DNA of 64,000 nt from Natrialba hulunbeirensis JCM 10989 (GTDB taxonomy: Archaea; Halobacteriota; Halobacteria; Halobacteriales; Natrialbaceae), in contig NZ_AOIM01000026.1 of assembly GCF_000337575.1 (NCBI RefSeq), positions 24,024 to 88,023 of the forward strand. The letters are read 5' to 3'. Position numbers and translations under genes: made by a program. Below, piece by piece: positions 16,958 to 27,040 of this stretch. Each line of letters begins with the position of its first letter. The first letter of the stretch is position 1. The notes beneath the pieces were generated by a model. It was not told where the DNA came from. It saw nothing but the letters and a program-made list of their open reading frames with translations, and ran no database searches.

Positions 16958-17929
16958 ATGAAAGCAGTACAGTACCAGGACGGAGGGGACCCAGACGTTC
17001 TCAGCCTCGTCGACGTTGAGCGTCCCGAACCAGCCGACGGGGAAGTGCTCGTCGAGATGCGGGCGGCGAGCGTCAACCCAGTCGATGCAAAACTTCGAGA
17101 GCGCGGTGCTGGGCAACGACCCAAAACGACCGGGTCGGATCTTGCTGGCGTCGTCACCGCAGTTGGCAACAAGGTCGCTGGCTACGAGGTCGGCGACCGC
17201 GTTTTCGCGACCGGATTACACACTGATCGATTTTCGGGTGGGTCCTTCGCTGAGTTCGCGACAGTCCCGACAGATCTGCTCGCGCCGCTTCCGGACGGGG
17301 TGAGCTTCGAAGAGGGTGCTGCTGTCGCACTCGTCGGCGTCACCGCGTGGCGGGCGCTCGTCCACCACGCTGGACTCGAACCCGGCTCGACGGCCGTTAT
17401 TCACGGCGGGAACGGCGGCGTTGGCCACATCGCAGTCGGACTCGCCGACGTTCTGGGAGCGACACCTGTCGCGACGGCCCGAACCGAACACCACGACATG
17501 GTCCGTACGCTGGGTGCCGAGACGGTCCTCGACTACACCCGCGATGACCTGACCGAGGCAGTCCGTGAGGCCACTGACGGGGCCGACGTGATTCTCGACC
17601 ATCTTCCCGAAACGTACGCTGAACTGGATGTCGAGGTTGCAGCGGTCGGCGGTGACGTGGTGATCATCGCGGGAGAGACCGCGTCGCTACCGAACGCCGC
17701 TGTCGCTCGGTCGAAGGAGCTCAGTATTCACCTGATGAGTATGTCGAACCTGGCAACGAACGCAGAACTGCCGAATATCGGACCGATCCTCGAACGACTC
17801 GGACGGCTACTCGAGACGAACCGGCTCGAAGTCCGCATCGATCGCACCGAGGCACTCGAGGACGCCGCTGAGGCACATCGTGCCGTGATGGAGGAGAGCA
17901 TCGCTGGCAAGATTGTCGTCGTTCCGTAG
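16958..17929 (+). CDS. NADPH:quinone oxidoreductase-like protein (MDR superfamily, zinc-less)
   Basis: 323 residues. I chose the ATG at 16958 because MKAVQYQDGGDPDVLSLVDV is the canonical start of the family and a TATA-like box lies about 30 nt upstream. The catalytic-domain block TTGSDLAGVVTAVGNKVAGYEVGDRV and the NADP-binding glycine motif HGGNGGVGHIAVGLA are intact. No zinc-binding cysteine cluster is present, so it is of the quinone reductase/enoyl reductase type. It probably detoxifies quinones or reactive carbonyls using NADPH. It appears monocistronic. Confidence 0.88.
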   Translation: MKAVQYQDGGDPDVLSLVDVERPEPADGEVLVEMRAASVNPVDAKLRERGAGQRPKTTGSDLAGVVTAVGNKVAGYEVGDRVFATGLHTDRFSGGSFAEFATVPTDLLAPLPDGVSFEEGAAVALVGVTAWRALVHHAGLEPGSTAVIHGGNGGVGHIAVGLADVLGATPVATARTEHHDMVRTLGAETVLDYTRDDLTEAVREATDGADVILDHLPETYAELDVEVAAVGGDVVIIAGETASLPNAAVARSKELSIHLMSMSNLATNAELPNIGPILERLGRLLETNRLEVRIDRTEALEDAAEAHRAVMEESIAGKIVVVP

Positions 17930-18067
17930 ACACGACGGTTGAGTGGCCAGATCACCGATTGTCCATTGACTGCAGTGTGTCGCTGGATTTGTACCCGTGG
18001 GGAGCGGAAGACTCAACCGACACTCCGATCGATCATAGAATTCCATCGGCCGTAATTCGTCCTTGGC

Positions 18068-20401
18068 TTACATCGAATCTGGACCCGCAAGAACAGTATC
18101 CTCGCCAAGAACCGCCTCACCCATCGCGAACGTCCGCGTCTGGAGTGCGCTGTTGAGCCCGAGAAACGTCCGGTCGCCGAGAACGAACTCATCGTCGAGT
18201 GCAAGGACCCGCGCGTCGACGTGTGCCGGTTTCTCCGTCTCGACGATCGTCTCGATGGCAGCCCGTTCGGCCGCTGAGTCGACGGGGCCACAAAAAAGAG
18301 CGAACGACCGCTCACCAGCCAGCATCGAGCCGTACTCCCGCTCGACGACAGCGCCGTCAGCCCGATCGAAATCCGTCGCGTCGAAGAAAAAGAGCCGATG
18401 ACCGGTTTCGAGGTCCCCACCAGGGTGACTCGAGTACGTGTTGGAATCGGACACCCCGGTCGTCGTGGCCGACTCGTCCGCCGTCGCCGATCGGTCGTCG
18501 TTGGGTCGCGTGTGGGAGGCGGGTTCGGGGACGCCATCACGTGGATTCGCGTGCCGAAGGTAGAGTTCGAGCGTTTCGCGAAGTCCGGCTCTGGTACCCC
18601 GTTTCTGGTACAGTTCAGGCGCTCGTGCCAGGTACTCGCGACGGGCGCTTTCGGGCCAGTCGCGGTACTCGTCTGCGGCGAGCCAGTCCTCTAGCCAGGC
18701 GAGCGACTCGCTGGGAACCCCGTCCGGATCGAAGTAGCGAGGAAGCTGTTCGATCTCGGACTCGATGTCGACGAACGACGTTTCGAACGTCGAGAGATAC
18801 CGTTCGAGAAACTGTGCCGATCGGTCGTCGTTCTGGTAGAGTTCCGGCAGGTATCGGAGATAGGACTGACGGGGACAGTAGGCGGTTACGGCGTCGATTC
18901 GCGGCGAAGCGGTTGGCGTCCCGACGAGTTCGACGGCGACGTAGAGGTACCGGCCGTTCGCGTCGCGCAGAAGGATGTCCTCGGGGTCGATTTCGTCGAC
19001 GAGCGTCCACGTCGTCTCGGCGTGCCTGGCGAGTTCTCGGCGTGCCGTTTCCTGCCAGGACCGAACGGTGGTCGTCTCGAGTTGCCCGTCTCTGTCCGCG
19101 AGTTGGGCGGCGGATCTGCTCGCGAGTTCCCACACCGAGTCGACGCCGATGGATTGCAGGGTCGAACGGGCCGTTTCCGCGAGTGCATCGAGTTCGGGCT
19201 GGGTTGTGTGATCACCGTGGTGGCTGTTTTGGCCGTCTGTACTAGTTTCGCTGTCTTCGCCGCTTGTGCTATCTTCACCGTTTGCGCTATCTTCACCGGT
19301 TTTCCTGTCTTCGCCATCGTCGCAGTCGAACGGGAGGACAGTTGGCTCGTTCGTCGCGAAGTACCGAAGCCGGACCTGCGTGCTCGCAGACGAGCGTGCG
19401 AGATCAAGCGCGAGACGATGCCAGGAGATATCGTCGACGCCGGCATCGTACCGGTGAAACGCCAACCCGACGTGGCGATCACGGTGTGGGTGAGCTGCCA
19501 CAGTCTGGCGTTCCTGGAGGGCACAACAGATGCGCCGATCACCGACCAGCGCATAGAAGACGCGCCGATCGCTGTGGCTGAGTGGCCGACTAATGAGTCG
19601 TCGACAGCGCCCCTCGAGTTCGTGGCGCTGTTCGAACTCGCCTGCGGTCTCGTCCCACTCGAAGAGCCCATGCCAGGATCCCCGTTCGCCGTGGACCGTT
19701 CCCGCGAGGACGAGCGAGCCACGTGGTGCAGCGATTGCAGTCGGAACGAATCGGGTGCCTTCGATCTCGAACGCGTCCGTAGAGAGTGGGTAGGAGTCGG
19801 TTCGAACCTCGCGTTCGCCCTGGAAGAGTCGAATTGTCGGCTCGTCGTCGACCGTATCGAGGACGTACAGCAAATCGTCGGCGACTGCGATATCGACCGG
19901 TGAGCGGACCCACCAGTCGACCGTAAGCTCCTCGGTCGTACCGAGACAGGCGATGCGTTCGTCGCCGTCGAGGACGTAGATCGTGCCGTTATCGAAGGTG
20001 AGTTCGACCGGTGCTGCGATCGGTGACTGGAGCGCTCCAGTCTCGTTTCGAAGCCGCGGTGAAACCGTGACGATTCGTTCGTCGTCCGCTCCCGCGACGA
20101 AGACACGACTCTCACTGGCACAGATAGCCCGGGGCTCGTCGAGCGACAGGTCGGCACTATCGAGCAACCGCTGGCGCGAGTCAGTTCGTGGATTGTACTG
20201 TGAGAGACGCCCGGCGGCATCGAGCGTGTAGAGCATCCCGGCTGGATCGACGGCAAGATCGACGACGGACTCACCGAGCGTCGACTGCTGTATCGACGCC
20301 GTTCGTGCAAGGGTGAGTCCCCCGTCTGTAACGTCCGTCTGATCGGTGATCCACTCGGTCCAATCGGCCTCACTGACCGTCGTTGCGTACGAGAACGTCA
20401 T
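18068..20401 (-). CDS. Contractile injection system tail protein I-like baseplate component with beta-propeller-like N-terminus
   Basis: 777 residues. The N-terminal half (about 1-330) has repeated short beta motifs such as VVDLAVDPAGMLYTLDAAGRLSQ, suggesting a propeller. A low-complexity Gly-Glu-Asp-Ser linker follows (about residues 370-405). The C-terminal part matches phage tail protein I/P2 gpI-like baseplate proteins: YLRYLPELYQNDDRSAQFLERYLSTFETSFVDIESEIEQLPRYFDPDGVPSESLAWLEDWL and the following KRGTRAGLRETLELYLR, given here only as landmarks at about residues 530-640. Its ATG overlaps the stop of the upstream baseplate-J gene (ATGA). It is the last gene of the operon. Confidence 0.85.
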   Translation of the reverse strand: MTFSYATTVSEADWTEWITDQTDVTDGGLTLARTASIQQSTLGESVVDLAVDPAGMLYTLDAAGRLSQYNPRTDSRQRLLDSADLSLDEPRAICASESRVFVAGADDERIVTVSPRLRNETGALQSPIAAPVELTFDNGTIYVLDGDERIACLGTTEELTVDWWVRSPVDIAVADDLLYVLDTVDDEPTIRLFQGEREVRTDSYPLSTDAFEIEGTRFVPTAIAAPRGSLVLAGTVHGERGSWHGLFEWDETAGEFEQRHELEGRCRRLISRPLSHSDRRVFYALVGDRRICCALQERQTVAAHPHRDRHVGLAFHRYDAGVDDISWHRLALDLARSSASTQVRLRYFATNEPTVLPFDCDDGEDRKTGEDSANGEDSTSGEDSETSTDGQNSHHGDHTTQPELDALAETARSTLQSIGVDSVWELASRSAAQLADRDGQLETTTVRSWQETARRELARHAETTWTLVDEIDPEDILLRDANGRYLYVAVELVGTPTASPRIDAVTAYCPRQSYLRYLPELYQNDDRSAQFLERYLSTFETSFVDIESEIEQLPRYFDPDGVPSESLAWLEDWLAADEYRDWPESARREYLARAPELYQKRGTRAGLRETLELYLRHANPRDGVPEPASHTRPNDDRSATADESATTTGVSDSNTYSSHPGGDLETGHRLFFFDATDFDRADGAVVEREYGSMLAGERSFALFCGPVDSAAERAAIETIVETEKPAHVDARVLALDDEFVLGDRTFLGLNSALQTRTFAMGEAVLGEDTVLAGPDSM

Positions 20402-22425
20402 GCGTTGTACCCTCCATCGTCAGTTGTCCGAAGATCGACACTGACTGTCTCGACGGTGAACAGCGATGTCTCGTCGATCGAGATCACCCGTCCATCGAGT
20501 GCTGTCCCGCCGTAGGCAGTCATCGAGACATCCGAAATCTGGTCGATTGCATCGACTGATTCGATCACCTCGATAAGGTCCTCGCTCTCGAGTGTGCGTC
20601 CGAACGGCCACCCCGACCCGTCGTACCCGTACAGCGGGTGCAGATACGATTCGACTGCCTCAGTGATCGCCGCCTCGTATCCGCCACCGGTGTATCGCGG
20701 ACGGGTTCGGCCAGTCACGTCCAACTCGAGTCGGACGTACTGTGGACCGGTCACCCGTACGCGGTCGGTTAGCAGCGTCCGCTCGCGGAGATGCCGATAA
20801 ATCTCCTCGAGAAAGCCCTCACTCGGTTCCGGACTCGGGACGTCGACCGGTGCGTAGGGGACAACGACAACGGTCGTACCCTCGCTCTCGACGACGACGT
20901 TCGTCCGTCCGATTCTGAGGCCCGGCGTGCGCGAAACGAGCGCCCGGTAATCGTCCGCCGTCACTGCCCGGTGTGGACGGCGTCGGTCGCGTCTGGCCCG
21001 TCGTAGTGCATCCGCGACGCTCTCGCGGTCGGTTCCGCCCGTCGCCGAGCCAAGGGGTGAGACGTCGATATCGGTTACGGAGACGTCATCGGCCGGGCCA
21101 GGGCCGTCGACCGTACTCGAGTCGGTGAGCCGCCAGACTGCGCTGTCGGAAACGTTGCCTGCGGTGCCACCGCCGGCGACGTAGTCGGCGGTGATCGTCG
21201 CATCGGGGTCGGGAACGCGCCCGGAGATGCCGTCGCCGAACGTAATGTGGCCGTGCGTACGGTCGAGGACGTAGTGTGGGTCGTTCGGTCCTGAGGCGAC
21301 GAAGTCTGGTACTTCGACGAACTGCTCGCCGTCGACGCGAACAGATGCCGACAGAACGGGAGTGTGGTCGACGGCGTACGTCTGGCCGTCGAGGATCGGT
21401 TCGGTGTCCGTACTCCGTCTCCCCGTCGCGACAGCGCCGCCAGCAGTGCTCGCGCCGGCACCAATCGGCGAAAGCTGTTCGCCGGTGATCGAGACGCTGT
21501 GGCTGGCTGTAACGACGTTCGTCCTGATCGCATCGAGCTGTGGCGGGAACTCGTAGTCTGGCGTATCGACGCGACAGCGGAGCCAGACTGATCCGTCCTC
21601 GAGTTTGATCGGCGGTGTCTCAAGGCGACTATCACTGGCCGATCGGGAATGATCGCGACCGTTGGGAATCGTTTCGCCAGTGACGAGTTCGAGATGGCCG
21701 TCTCGATACAGCGCGTTTGTCTTGTCGACGGTGACCGAGAGGGGCTGCCAGTGGTTTGTTTCCGGATTTCGATACTCCCAGGTCAGCTCGACAGACGGCG
21801 AGAACGTGGGTCGGTCGTCAGCGCTGGGAGTCGGATCAGGAAGGTTGTCGTCGTGATACGCGACTGCGAGCGTGAGGCGGTCGGCGTTCGCGAACGGATC
21901 GCGGTCGAATCCGAGGTAGACACAGGCATCCTGGTCGACGGTGTCGCCGAAGGGACGATAGAACATACCGTCGGTCTGGTTTGCCTTCCGGTGATCGGTC
22001 GTCCCCGTCTGGTCGACTGTCATCACGCGGTCGATGCTGGCAGCTGTCAGCGTCAGTTCGTGATCGGTCTCGAACTGAAAGACGCTCTCCGTTCCATCCG
22101 TAACCGCCATCGAGCTCCCTGCAGGAAGTCGCATACCGGCCACATCGCCTGGCGGATCGAGCCGTATCCGGGCCGTCGCCGGCGTCGGCAGGCGGCGTTC
22201 GTAGCCGAGCAGCCGCAGATACGCTTCCCGATGCTCGTCAGTGATCTGGTCTAGCTGATAGGTGTGTGTCTCGGTGAGCCAGGCGAGAACCTCGAGAATC
22301 GTAATCCCCGGATCGTGCGGGTTGAAATCGGTCCACTCACTCGAGTACGCCGGAATGAGTGTGGTCGCCTGCTCGAGCAGTTCGTCGTACTGTTGGTCGT
22401 CGAGTTCCGGTATGTCCAGTCCCAT
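20398..22425 (-). CDS. Baseplate assembly protein J-like component (second copy)
   Basis: 675 residues from the ATG at 22425. MGLDIPELDDQQYDELLEQA followed by WTDFNPHDPGITILEVLAWL is the typical N-terminus of injection-system baseplate-J proteins. The C-terminal half carries ALRRARRDRRRPHRAVTADDY and DRVRVTGPQYVRLELDVTG, also typical. These proteins form the baseplate wedge. The frame is open upstream to 22584, but that extension is mostly alternating Arg-Thr from a hexanucleotide repeat, so I prefer 22425. It is coupled to the downstream tail protein I gene by ATGA. Confidence 0.88.
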   Translation of the reverse strand: MGLDIPELDDQQYDELLEQATTLIPAYSSEWTDFNPHDPGITILEVLAWLTETHTYQLDQITDEHREAYLRLLGYERRLPTPATARIRLDPPGDVAGMRLPAGSSMAVTDGTESVFQFETDHELTLTAASIDRVMTVDQTGTTDHRKANQTDGMFYRPFGDTVDQDACVYLGFDRDPFANADRLTLAVAYHDDNLPDPTPSADDRPTFSPSVELTWEYRNPETNHWQPLSVTVDKTNALYRDGHLELVTGETIPNGRDHSRSASDSRLETPPIKLEDGSVWLRCRVDTPDYEFPPQLDAIRTNVVTASHSVSITGEQLSPIGAGASTAGGAVATGRRSTDTEPILDGQTYAVDHTPVLSASVRVDGEQFVEVPDFVASGPNDPHYVLDRTHGHITFGDGISGRVPDPDATITADYVAGGGTAGNVSDSAVWRLTDSSTVDGPGPADDVSVTDIDVSPLGSATGGTDRESVADALRRARRDRRRPHRAVTADDYRALVSRTPGLRIGRTNVVVESEGTTVVVVPYAPVDVPSPEPSEGFLEEIYRHLRERTLLTDRVRVTGPQYVRLELDVTGRTRPRYTGGGYEAAITEAVESYLHPLYGYDGSGWPFGRTLESEDLIEVIESVDAIDQISDVSMTAYGGTALDGRVISIDETSLFTVETVSVDLRTTDDGGYNA

Positions 22426-22500
22426 GCGTCGTATTCGTGTTTGTATTCGTGTTCGCGTTCGTGTTCGCGTTCGTGTCCGTGTTCGCGTCCGTGTGTCTCG
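22426..22500 (-). repeat. Degenerate TTCGTG/TTCGCG hexanucleotide repeat
   Basis: The plus strand between about 22434 and 22493 is an almost continuous run of TTCGTG, TTCGCG and TTTGTA-like hexamers. It lies directly before the start of the second baseplate-J gene. In the in-frame upstream extension it encodes (Arg-Thr)n. Changes in copy number keep the frame, so it would vary the leader or extension length. Confidence 0.75.
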
Positions 22501-22650
22501 CTCACCGTCTATCGGTCGTGTACTGTGTTCGCGATAGTCGCCGTCCTTGCCGTCCTCGTCGTGCTCCCCAGCGCCGCCCAGCACCTCGATGCCGGCAGGG
22601 TCGGCTCATTGCGTCGTCTCCTGCTGTCGACCTCCGACTGCCACCCATCC

Positions 22651-25600
22651 TCAGAACTCCCTCCTCGAATCTCGTCCCGAGAGCGATGTACTCGAGTCCG
22701 ACGCCGACTCTGTGGCCACACTACCAGCTGTATCCGACTCTCCCACGGTCACTGACACCTGGTGTGAACCGCTACAGACGAGCGTGTCTCGGGGTAATGG
22801 CTGGCTGCTGTACGCTGTCAACTCGGACAACAGCCGTCGGTCGGCACCCGTTTCGACGAGCACGCGACACTCGAGTACGGCTGCCACGTTGTCGATCTCG
22901 GCAATGACCGAACTGAGCTGCGCAACAGTCGGAAGCGTGCCAAACGCCCAGCCATCCCCGTCGGCACCCGACAGCGGGTGAAGGAACGCCTCGAGTCGAC
23001 GCTGAACCGTTTCCTTGAGCACCGAGACGCTCGTGATTGCTGTTGCCTCCAGTGTTACATCGACCGAGAGGTCGGCATAGTTCGGGCCGCGAACGACGAT
23101 CCCCGTGTCGTCTGCGGCGACGAGCGATGCCGGCGCGCGTTCGGTCAGTGTTTCCCGAACACGGTGTTTGAGCGCGAGCGACGGCACTGGTTTCTCTCGC
23201 TCGGTGTGTGGAACGATGAGAACGGGGACCTGTGTGGTGGAACTGCCGGTTGTGGGTGCAAGCGAGGGATCACACGTCACTCGTGCGAGTTCTGGGAACT
23301 CGGCAGCGGCGACCCGTTCGTAGTCGCTCGCGGTCACTGCCTTGCCGCGGTGTTTGAGACTGTTCGTCGACCGCGAGACCAGCGCGTCCGTCGATTCGAT
23401 GTCGGCACCGCCGTCAGCCGGCAACGGGTTCGATACTGACTCGACTAGTGCGATCGAACTCTTCAGGTCGGTAATCGTCTCGGCGCCGATGTTACCGTCG
23501 CTACCGCCGCCAGTCGTGTACGTCGCTCGGATGTTGTCCTGGCCGGCCGGCGGAATCGCGCCGTGGTCGCCATCACCGAAGGAAACGAGACCGAGTGTGC
23601 GGTTGACGACGTAGTGTCTATCCGCTGGCGTCGAATCGAGAAAGTCCGCAACTGCGTGCCAGCGCACCCAGAAGGCGGTTGGCTCACCGCGGGCGTCGTA
23701 CTCCGTCGTGACCGCATCGGGTCGCTCCGCTATGAGGCGACGGCGTTCACTCGCCGACAGCGTCGACAGTTCGTCGACCCAGACCTCGATATCGATCACG
23801 GGTGCGTGTGAACAGCGAACCGACTGCTCATGTGACCCATCGCTCGAGCCGAGCAGTTCCTCCTCGATGGTGACGGTGTTGTACGCCCACTGCGTGTTCG
23901 GATACAGTCCCTCGAGAACCGGCGGCCTACTGGTTCGATCGGTGGGAACACCTGCTGGTGGCCCATCGTCAGCATGTGTCGCTGTACTCGAGTCACTCGA
24001 GTCGTCCCCACTCACGTCAGCAGACCCCGGTACAGACTTCGTAGCAGGGTCAGTCCCGTTGTCAGTGTCGAACGGAACGGGAGCATTCGAGGCTCTGTCA
24101 CCTGCTTGCGTCTCGAACTCGTCTTTCGTCACTCGCGCTCGTATCCAGTGGCGTTCGTGTCCGAACAACTCGACCGCACTCGTCGAGCCGGGGACGGTCA
24201 CTGTCACGACACCACGCTCAGTCAGGCCACCTGTCCGGTCGAGGACATCGAGTTTCGACCACGAGCAGCTAGCGGATACATGATCGTCGCCGGCACGCCG
24301 AACGCCGTCACAGTACTCCCACTCGATTCCCGGATCGAACGACCGTGGATACGTCGTATCCTCGACCGTGACGAACAACGACAGCGGACCGTTCTCGAGT
24401 ACGTCGTCGAAACCGAGGTACAGCGTCTGCTGGTCGTCGGGCACGTCGACGAACGGCACGATCGAGTCCGGTCGGTTCGAGAGGTCGGGGCTGAAGGTCG
24501 CGTTGTTGTACCGGAAGACCGTTTCAGCGGGCTGGCTCCCGCGGTCGTACTGGACGGATACGTCGCCGAAGGCTGGCGGGTCGGGTTCGTCCGTGATCGT
24601 TCGACTTCCATCGCGTGTCACGTCGAACGACGGCTGGCCGTAGTTCCCGCTTACCAGTCGTGACCGGATCCAGACGTTGTCGTGGCCGGACACTGTTGTC
24701 GACGCGATATCCTCGGGTACCTCAAACCGGACGGTTCCGGGCGAGGTGAGCGCTGCAGTCCCGTCTTCGACGCCGTCGAGACGCGTCCAGCCGTCGCCGT
24801 TCCAGTACTCCCAGGAGAGGCGGGGCGGACCACCGAGCACGCCGATACCCGCACCCGCCGACTGCTCCGAGCCGCCGCGAGCAGCCGACGGCGTCGACCC
24901 GGCCACGACGCCGTCGGTGTCCGTCCCCGTATCCGAAGCGTCCGATCCCCCAGATGCATCATCGCCAACCCTGGTGCCATCACCATTGCGATCACCGGTT
25001 CGGTCGGGGTTCTCAGAGGGTCCATCCTCACTGTCGTCGCCAGCACTGGTGCCAGTGCCACTGCTATCGCCATCGACAACCACACTCCCAACCGGGGCAA
25101 ACTCGAGATCGACCACGCCGCCCGGCTTCGTAAACGCCTCCTCGCAAGCCACGTAGAACGTCGCCGGTGGCTGTGGAATCCGTCCGAACGGCTTGATCGA
25201 CCCGTCGGCCGGAGATAGCGGCACGTCGTTCGACAACAGCATATCCGGTTCCATCCCGCCATCTTCGCCGCTACTCGCTGCGTGCAACGACACAGATTCG
25301 AGCGCCGCCGACACGACAGTCGTCTCGTCGGCGAGTCGACAGCGAACCCAGCGACTGTCACACTCGTTGACCGCACACTCGAGTGTCTGTCCGGGAAGCC
25401 GGAACGTCCGTTCGGCGACGGTGTCGTCGGTGGTCGTAGCCTCGCGTCGTGAGAGGTCGGACTCGAGTTGTTCCTGGAGCGCTTCGACGCCGGCGTCTTC
25501 GCCGAGGTGAAGTCCGTCACCGACTCGTTCGAGTCGATGCCAGCCCGCAGTTCCGGTCGCGTCTTCGCCGTAGTACTCCCAGACTGTGGCATCGAAGAAC

Positions 25601-26214
25601 TCCTCTGCGGTGGGTGCGGTTGCGGTCGCGGCGGCGTCTAACTGTATCGAAATCGACAACGAGGAGCCGGCTGCGAGCGTGAGGACGGTTTCGTGGCCCA
25701 GATAGAGGACGTGTGATTGGCGGTTGTCGCCGACGAACAGCGTATTCGATTCCGTCTCGAGGATGTCGCTGTGGTCGACGATCCGGTCGGTCTGTGGGTC
25801 GACGCCGACGACGGTAGTGAGCCTGGCTGGCGTCGCCTCGAATCCGGCGTCCTGTGGGAGTTCGAACAGCTGTGAGTCGTCGGGACCCGCAGCCGCGACG
25901 GCCTGCGTTCCGCCCGGAATCGGGACGTTGCGATCGAGATCAGTCGAGACGCTAACCGTAAGCGGCGTGCGGGCTGCCTGCGGTGGCCGCCGGTCGAAAT
26001 CGAGCGCGTCGAGGAACACGAGGCGGTGTTTCTCGGGGACCTCGTTCAGCCGGTTCCAGACACCGGATTCGAACGTCGAGAAGAGACGAAGCAGTGTTCG
26101 ACCGACGTCATCGGAGTGAGGATCCCACTCGTCAGTGTAGGCGTCTGCACGGGCAAGCAGGGTTTCAAAGCGCTCTGCCTGCTCTCGGTCGTCGATCGTC
26201 GGCCCCTCACGCAT
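22651..26214 (-). CDS. Large baseplate J-like component of the contractile injection system
   Basis: 1187 residues. The N-terminus (ERFETLLARADAYTDEWDP then LRLFSTFESGVWNRLNEVPEKHRLVFLDAL) and C-terminal blocks (VNRTLGLVSFGDGDHGAIPP, LKHRGKAVTASDYERVA and LVAADDTGIVVRGPNYADL) match large baseplate-J proteins of extracellular contractile injection systems. A long acidic, Gly/Ser/Asp/Thr-rich insert (about residues 378-460) lies in the middle. It lies between the gp25-like gene and the second J-like gene, as in known systems. Several internal tandem beta-rich modules (two EYWNGDGWTRLDGV-like repeats) are visible. Confidence 0.87.
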   Translation of the reverse strand: MREGPTIDDREQAERFETLLARADAYTDEWDPHSDDVGRTLLRLFSTFESGVWNRLNEVPEKHRLVFLDALDFDRRPPQAARTPLTVSVSTDLDRNVPIPGGTQAVAAAGPDDSQLFELPQDAGFEATPARLTTVVGVDPQTDRIVDHSDILETESNTLFVGDNRQSHVLYLGHETVLTLAAGSSLSISIQLDAAATATAPTAEEFFDATVWEYYGEDATGTAGWHRLERVGDGLHLGEDAGVEALQEQLESDLSRREATTTDDTVAERTFRLPGQTLECAVNECDSRWVRCRLADETTVVSAALESVSLHAASSGEDGGMEPDMLLSNDVPLSPADGSIKPFGRIPQPPATFYVACEEAFTKPGGVVDLEFAPVGSVVVDGDSSGTGTSAGDDSEDGPSENPDRTGDRNGDGTRVGDDASGGSDASDTGTDTDGVVAGSTPSAARGGSEQSAGAGIGVLGGPPRLSWEYWNGDGWTRLDGVEDGTAALTSPGTVRFEVPEDIASTTVSGHDNVWIRSRLVSGNYGQPSFDVTRDGSRTITDEPDPPAFGDVSVQYDRGSQPAETVFRYNNATFSPDLSNRPDSIVPFVDVPDDQQTLYLGFDDVLENGPLSLFVTVEDTTYPRSFDPGIEWEYCDGVRRAGDDHVSASCSWSKLDVLDRTGGLTERGVVTVTVPGSTSAVELFGHERHWIRARVTKDEFETQAGDRASNAPVPFDTDNGTDPATKSVPGSADVSGDDSSDSSTATHADDGPPAGVPTDRTSRPPVLEGLYPNTQWAYNTVTIEEELLGSSDGSHEQSVRCSHAPVIDIEVWVDELSTLSASERRRLIAERPDAVTTEYDARGEPTAFWVRWHAVADFLDSTPADRHYVVNRTLGLVSFGDGDHGAIPPAGQDNIRATYTTGGGSDGNIGAETITDLKSSIALVESVSNPLPADGGADIESTDALVSRSTNSLKHRGKAVTASDYERVAAAEFPELARVTCDPSLAPTTGSSTTQVPVLIVPHTEREKPVPSLALKHRVRETLTERAPASLVAADDTGIVVRGPNYADLSVDVTLEATAITSVSVLKETVQRRLEAFLHPLSGADGDGWAFGTLPTVAQLSSVIAEIDNVAAVLECRVLVETGADRRLLSELTAYSSQPLPRDTLVCSGSHQVSVTVGESDTAGSVATESASDSSTSLSGRDSRREF

Positions 26215-26253
26215 AGGTGTCCACCCCTCCGCGACGGGACGGCGGTCGTCCCA

Positions 26254-26652
26254 TCAGCCATCACCCTCCGTGATGTGAAACGGGTACACCATGTTCGAGA
26301 GGCTGTTCGTCGACCGAACGTGATACTCGATTTCGATCAGGATACGGTTCGGGTCATCCGTGGCAGTTCGTGCGTCGACGTCGACGATATCGATTCGGGG
26401 CTCCCAGCGAACGAGCGCCTCGCGGACGCTGCTCTCGATCAGGTTCAATGTCGCCGGCGAGGCCGCCGAGTAGACGTGATCGTGGATCTCACAGCCAAAC
26501 TCCGGGCGCATGATCCGCTCGCCCTTTGCCGTCCCGAGGATGATCCTGATCGCCTCCTGAATGTCGTCGTCGGCACTCGAAAGTTCGATGTCGCCGCGGT
26601 GGTCCGATGTGACCGGATGCTGCCAGCCGGTGCCGAGGAATTCGTCCGCCAT
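26254..26652 (-). CDS. GPW/gp25 family baseplate protein
   Basis: 132 residues. The family signature is EAIRIILGTAKGERIMRPEFG, followed by ESSVREALVRWEPRIDIVDV and ILIEIEYHVRSTN. gp25-like proteins are wedge components at the foot of the sheath and start sheath assembly. That a gp25 protein is present argues that a sheath should exist somewhere in the genome. It lies in the operon between PAAR and baseplate J, the conserved order. Confidence 0.93.
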   Translation of the reverse strand: MADEFLGTGWQHPVTSDHRGDIELSSADDDIQEAIRIILGTAKGERIMRPEFGCEIHDHVYSAASPATLNLIESSVREALVRWEPRIDIVDVDARTATDDPNRILIEIEYHVRSTNSLSNMVYPFHITEGDG

Positions 26653-26655
26653 AGC

Positions 26656-26946
26656 TCACCCGATGTGAACGCTTGGACAGCCCGCCACGATCGTGTTTGG
26701 TGGGCCGTTCTCGATGATTGTATCGCCCATTCTCGCCGCTGGCATCTTGTTGATCAGAACGCTGGTGCTACCGACCGCCACGGTCCCGCCGACGTGTGGG
26801 ACTGGGCCCGAAGAGAGCGGACAGGTATGCACGTCTGCGAGTGCACGCCAGGCCGGACGCTTTCCGATCAGAACGTTCGGGCTCGCTGTACCGGTCAACG
26901 GCGTGCCGTGTGCAGTCGCATCGCCGAGTCGTGCTGCTGGTTTCAT
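26656..26946 (-). CDS. PAAR domain spike-tip protein
   Basis: 96 residues. MKPAARLGDATAHGTPLTG and NKMPAARMGDTIIENGPPN contain two PAAR-type motifs, with histidines and a cysteine (HTCPLSSG, VAGCPSVHIG) suited to metal binding at the cone tip. PAAR proteins cap the VgrG-like spike and can carry effectors. This one is the bare domain without an effector fusion. It lies between the gpV-like spike and gp25 genes. Confidence 0.94.
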   Translation of the reverse strand: MKPAARLGDATAHGTPLTGTASPNVLIGKRPAWRALADVHTCPLSSGPVPHVGGTVAVGSTSVLINKMPAARMGDTIIENGPPNTIVAGCPSVHIG

Positions 26947-27040
26947 GGATACGTTGTCAGTGGTGTGTCAGTGGTGTCCTAGTGATGTGCCGATTCCGCG
27001 GCCGTGTTGATATGGTATGCTCGTCACTCGGTACAACTGC

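Noticed and set aside
18199..19245. 348-codon plus-strand open frame
   Set aside because: It lies antisense to the tail protein I gene, is extremely Arg-rich and matches no family; it is a shadow of a GC-rich coding strand.
22426..22584. 53-codon N-terminal extension of the second baseplate-J protein
   Set aside because: Mostly Arg-Thr dipeptides from a hexanucleotide repeat; the family N-terminus starts at 22425. Not fully excluded.
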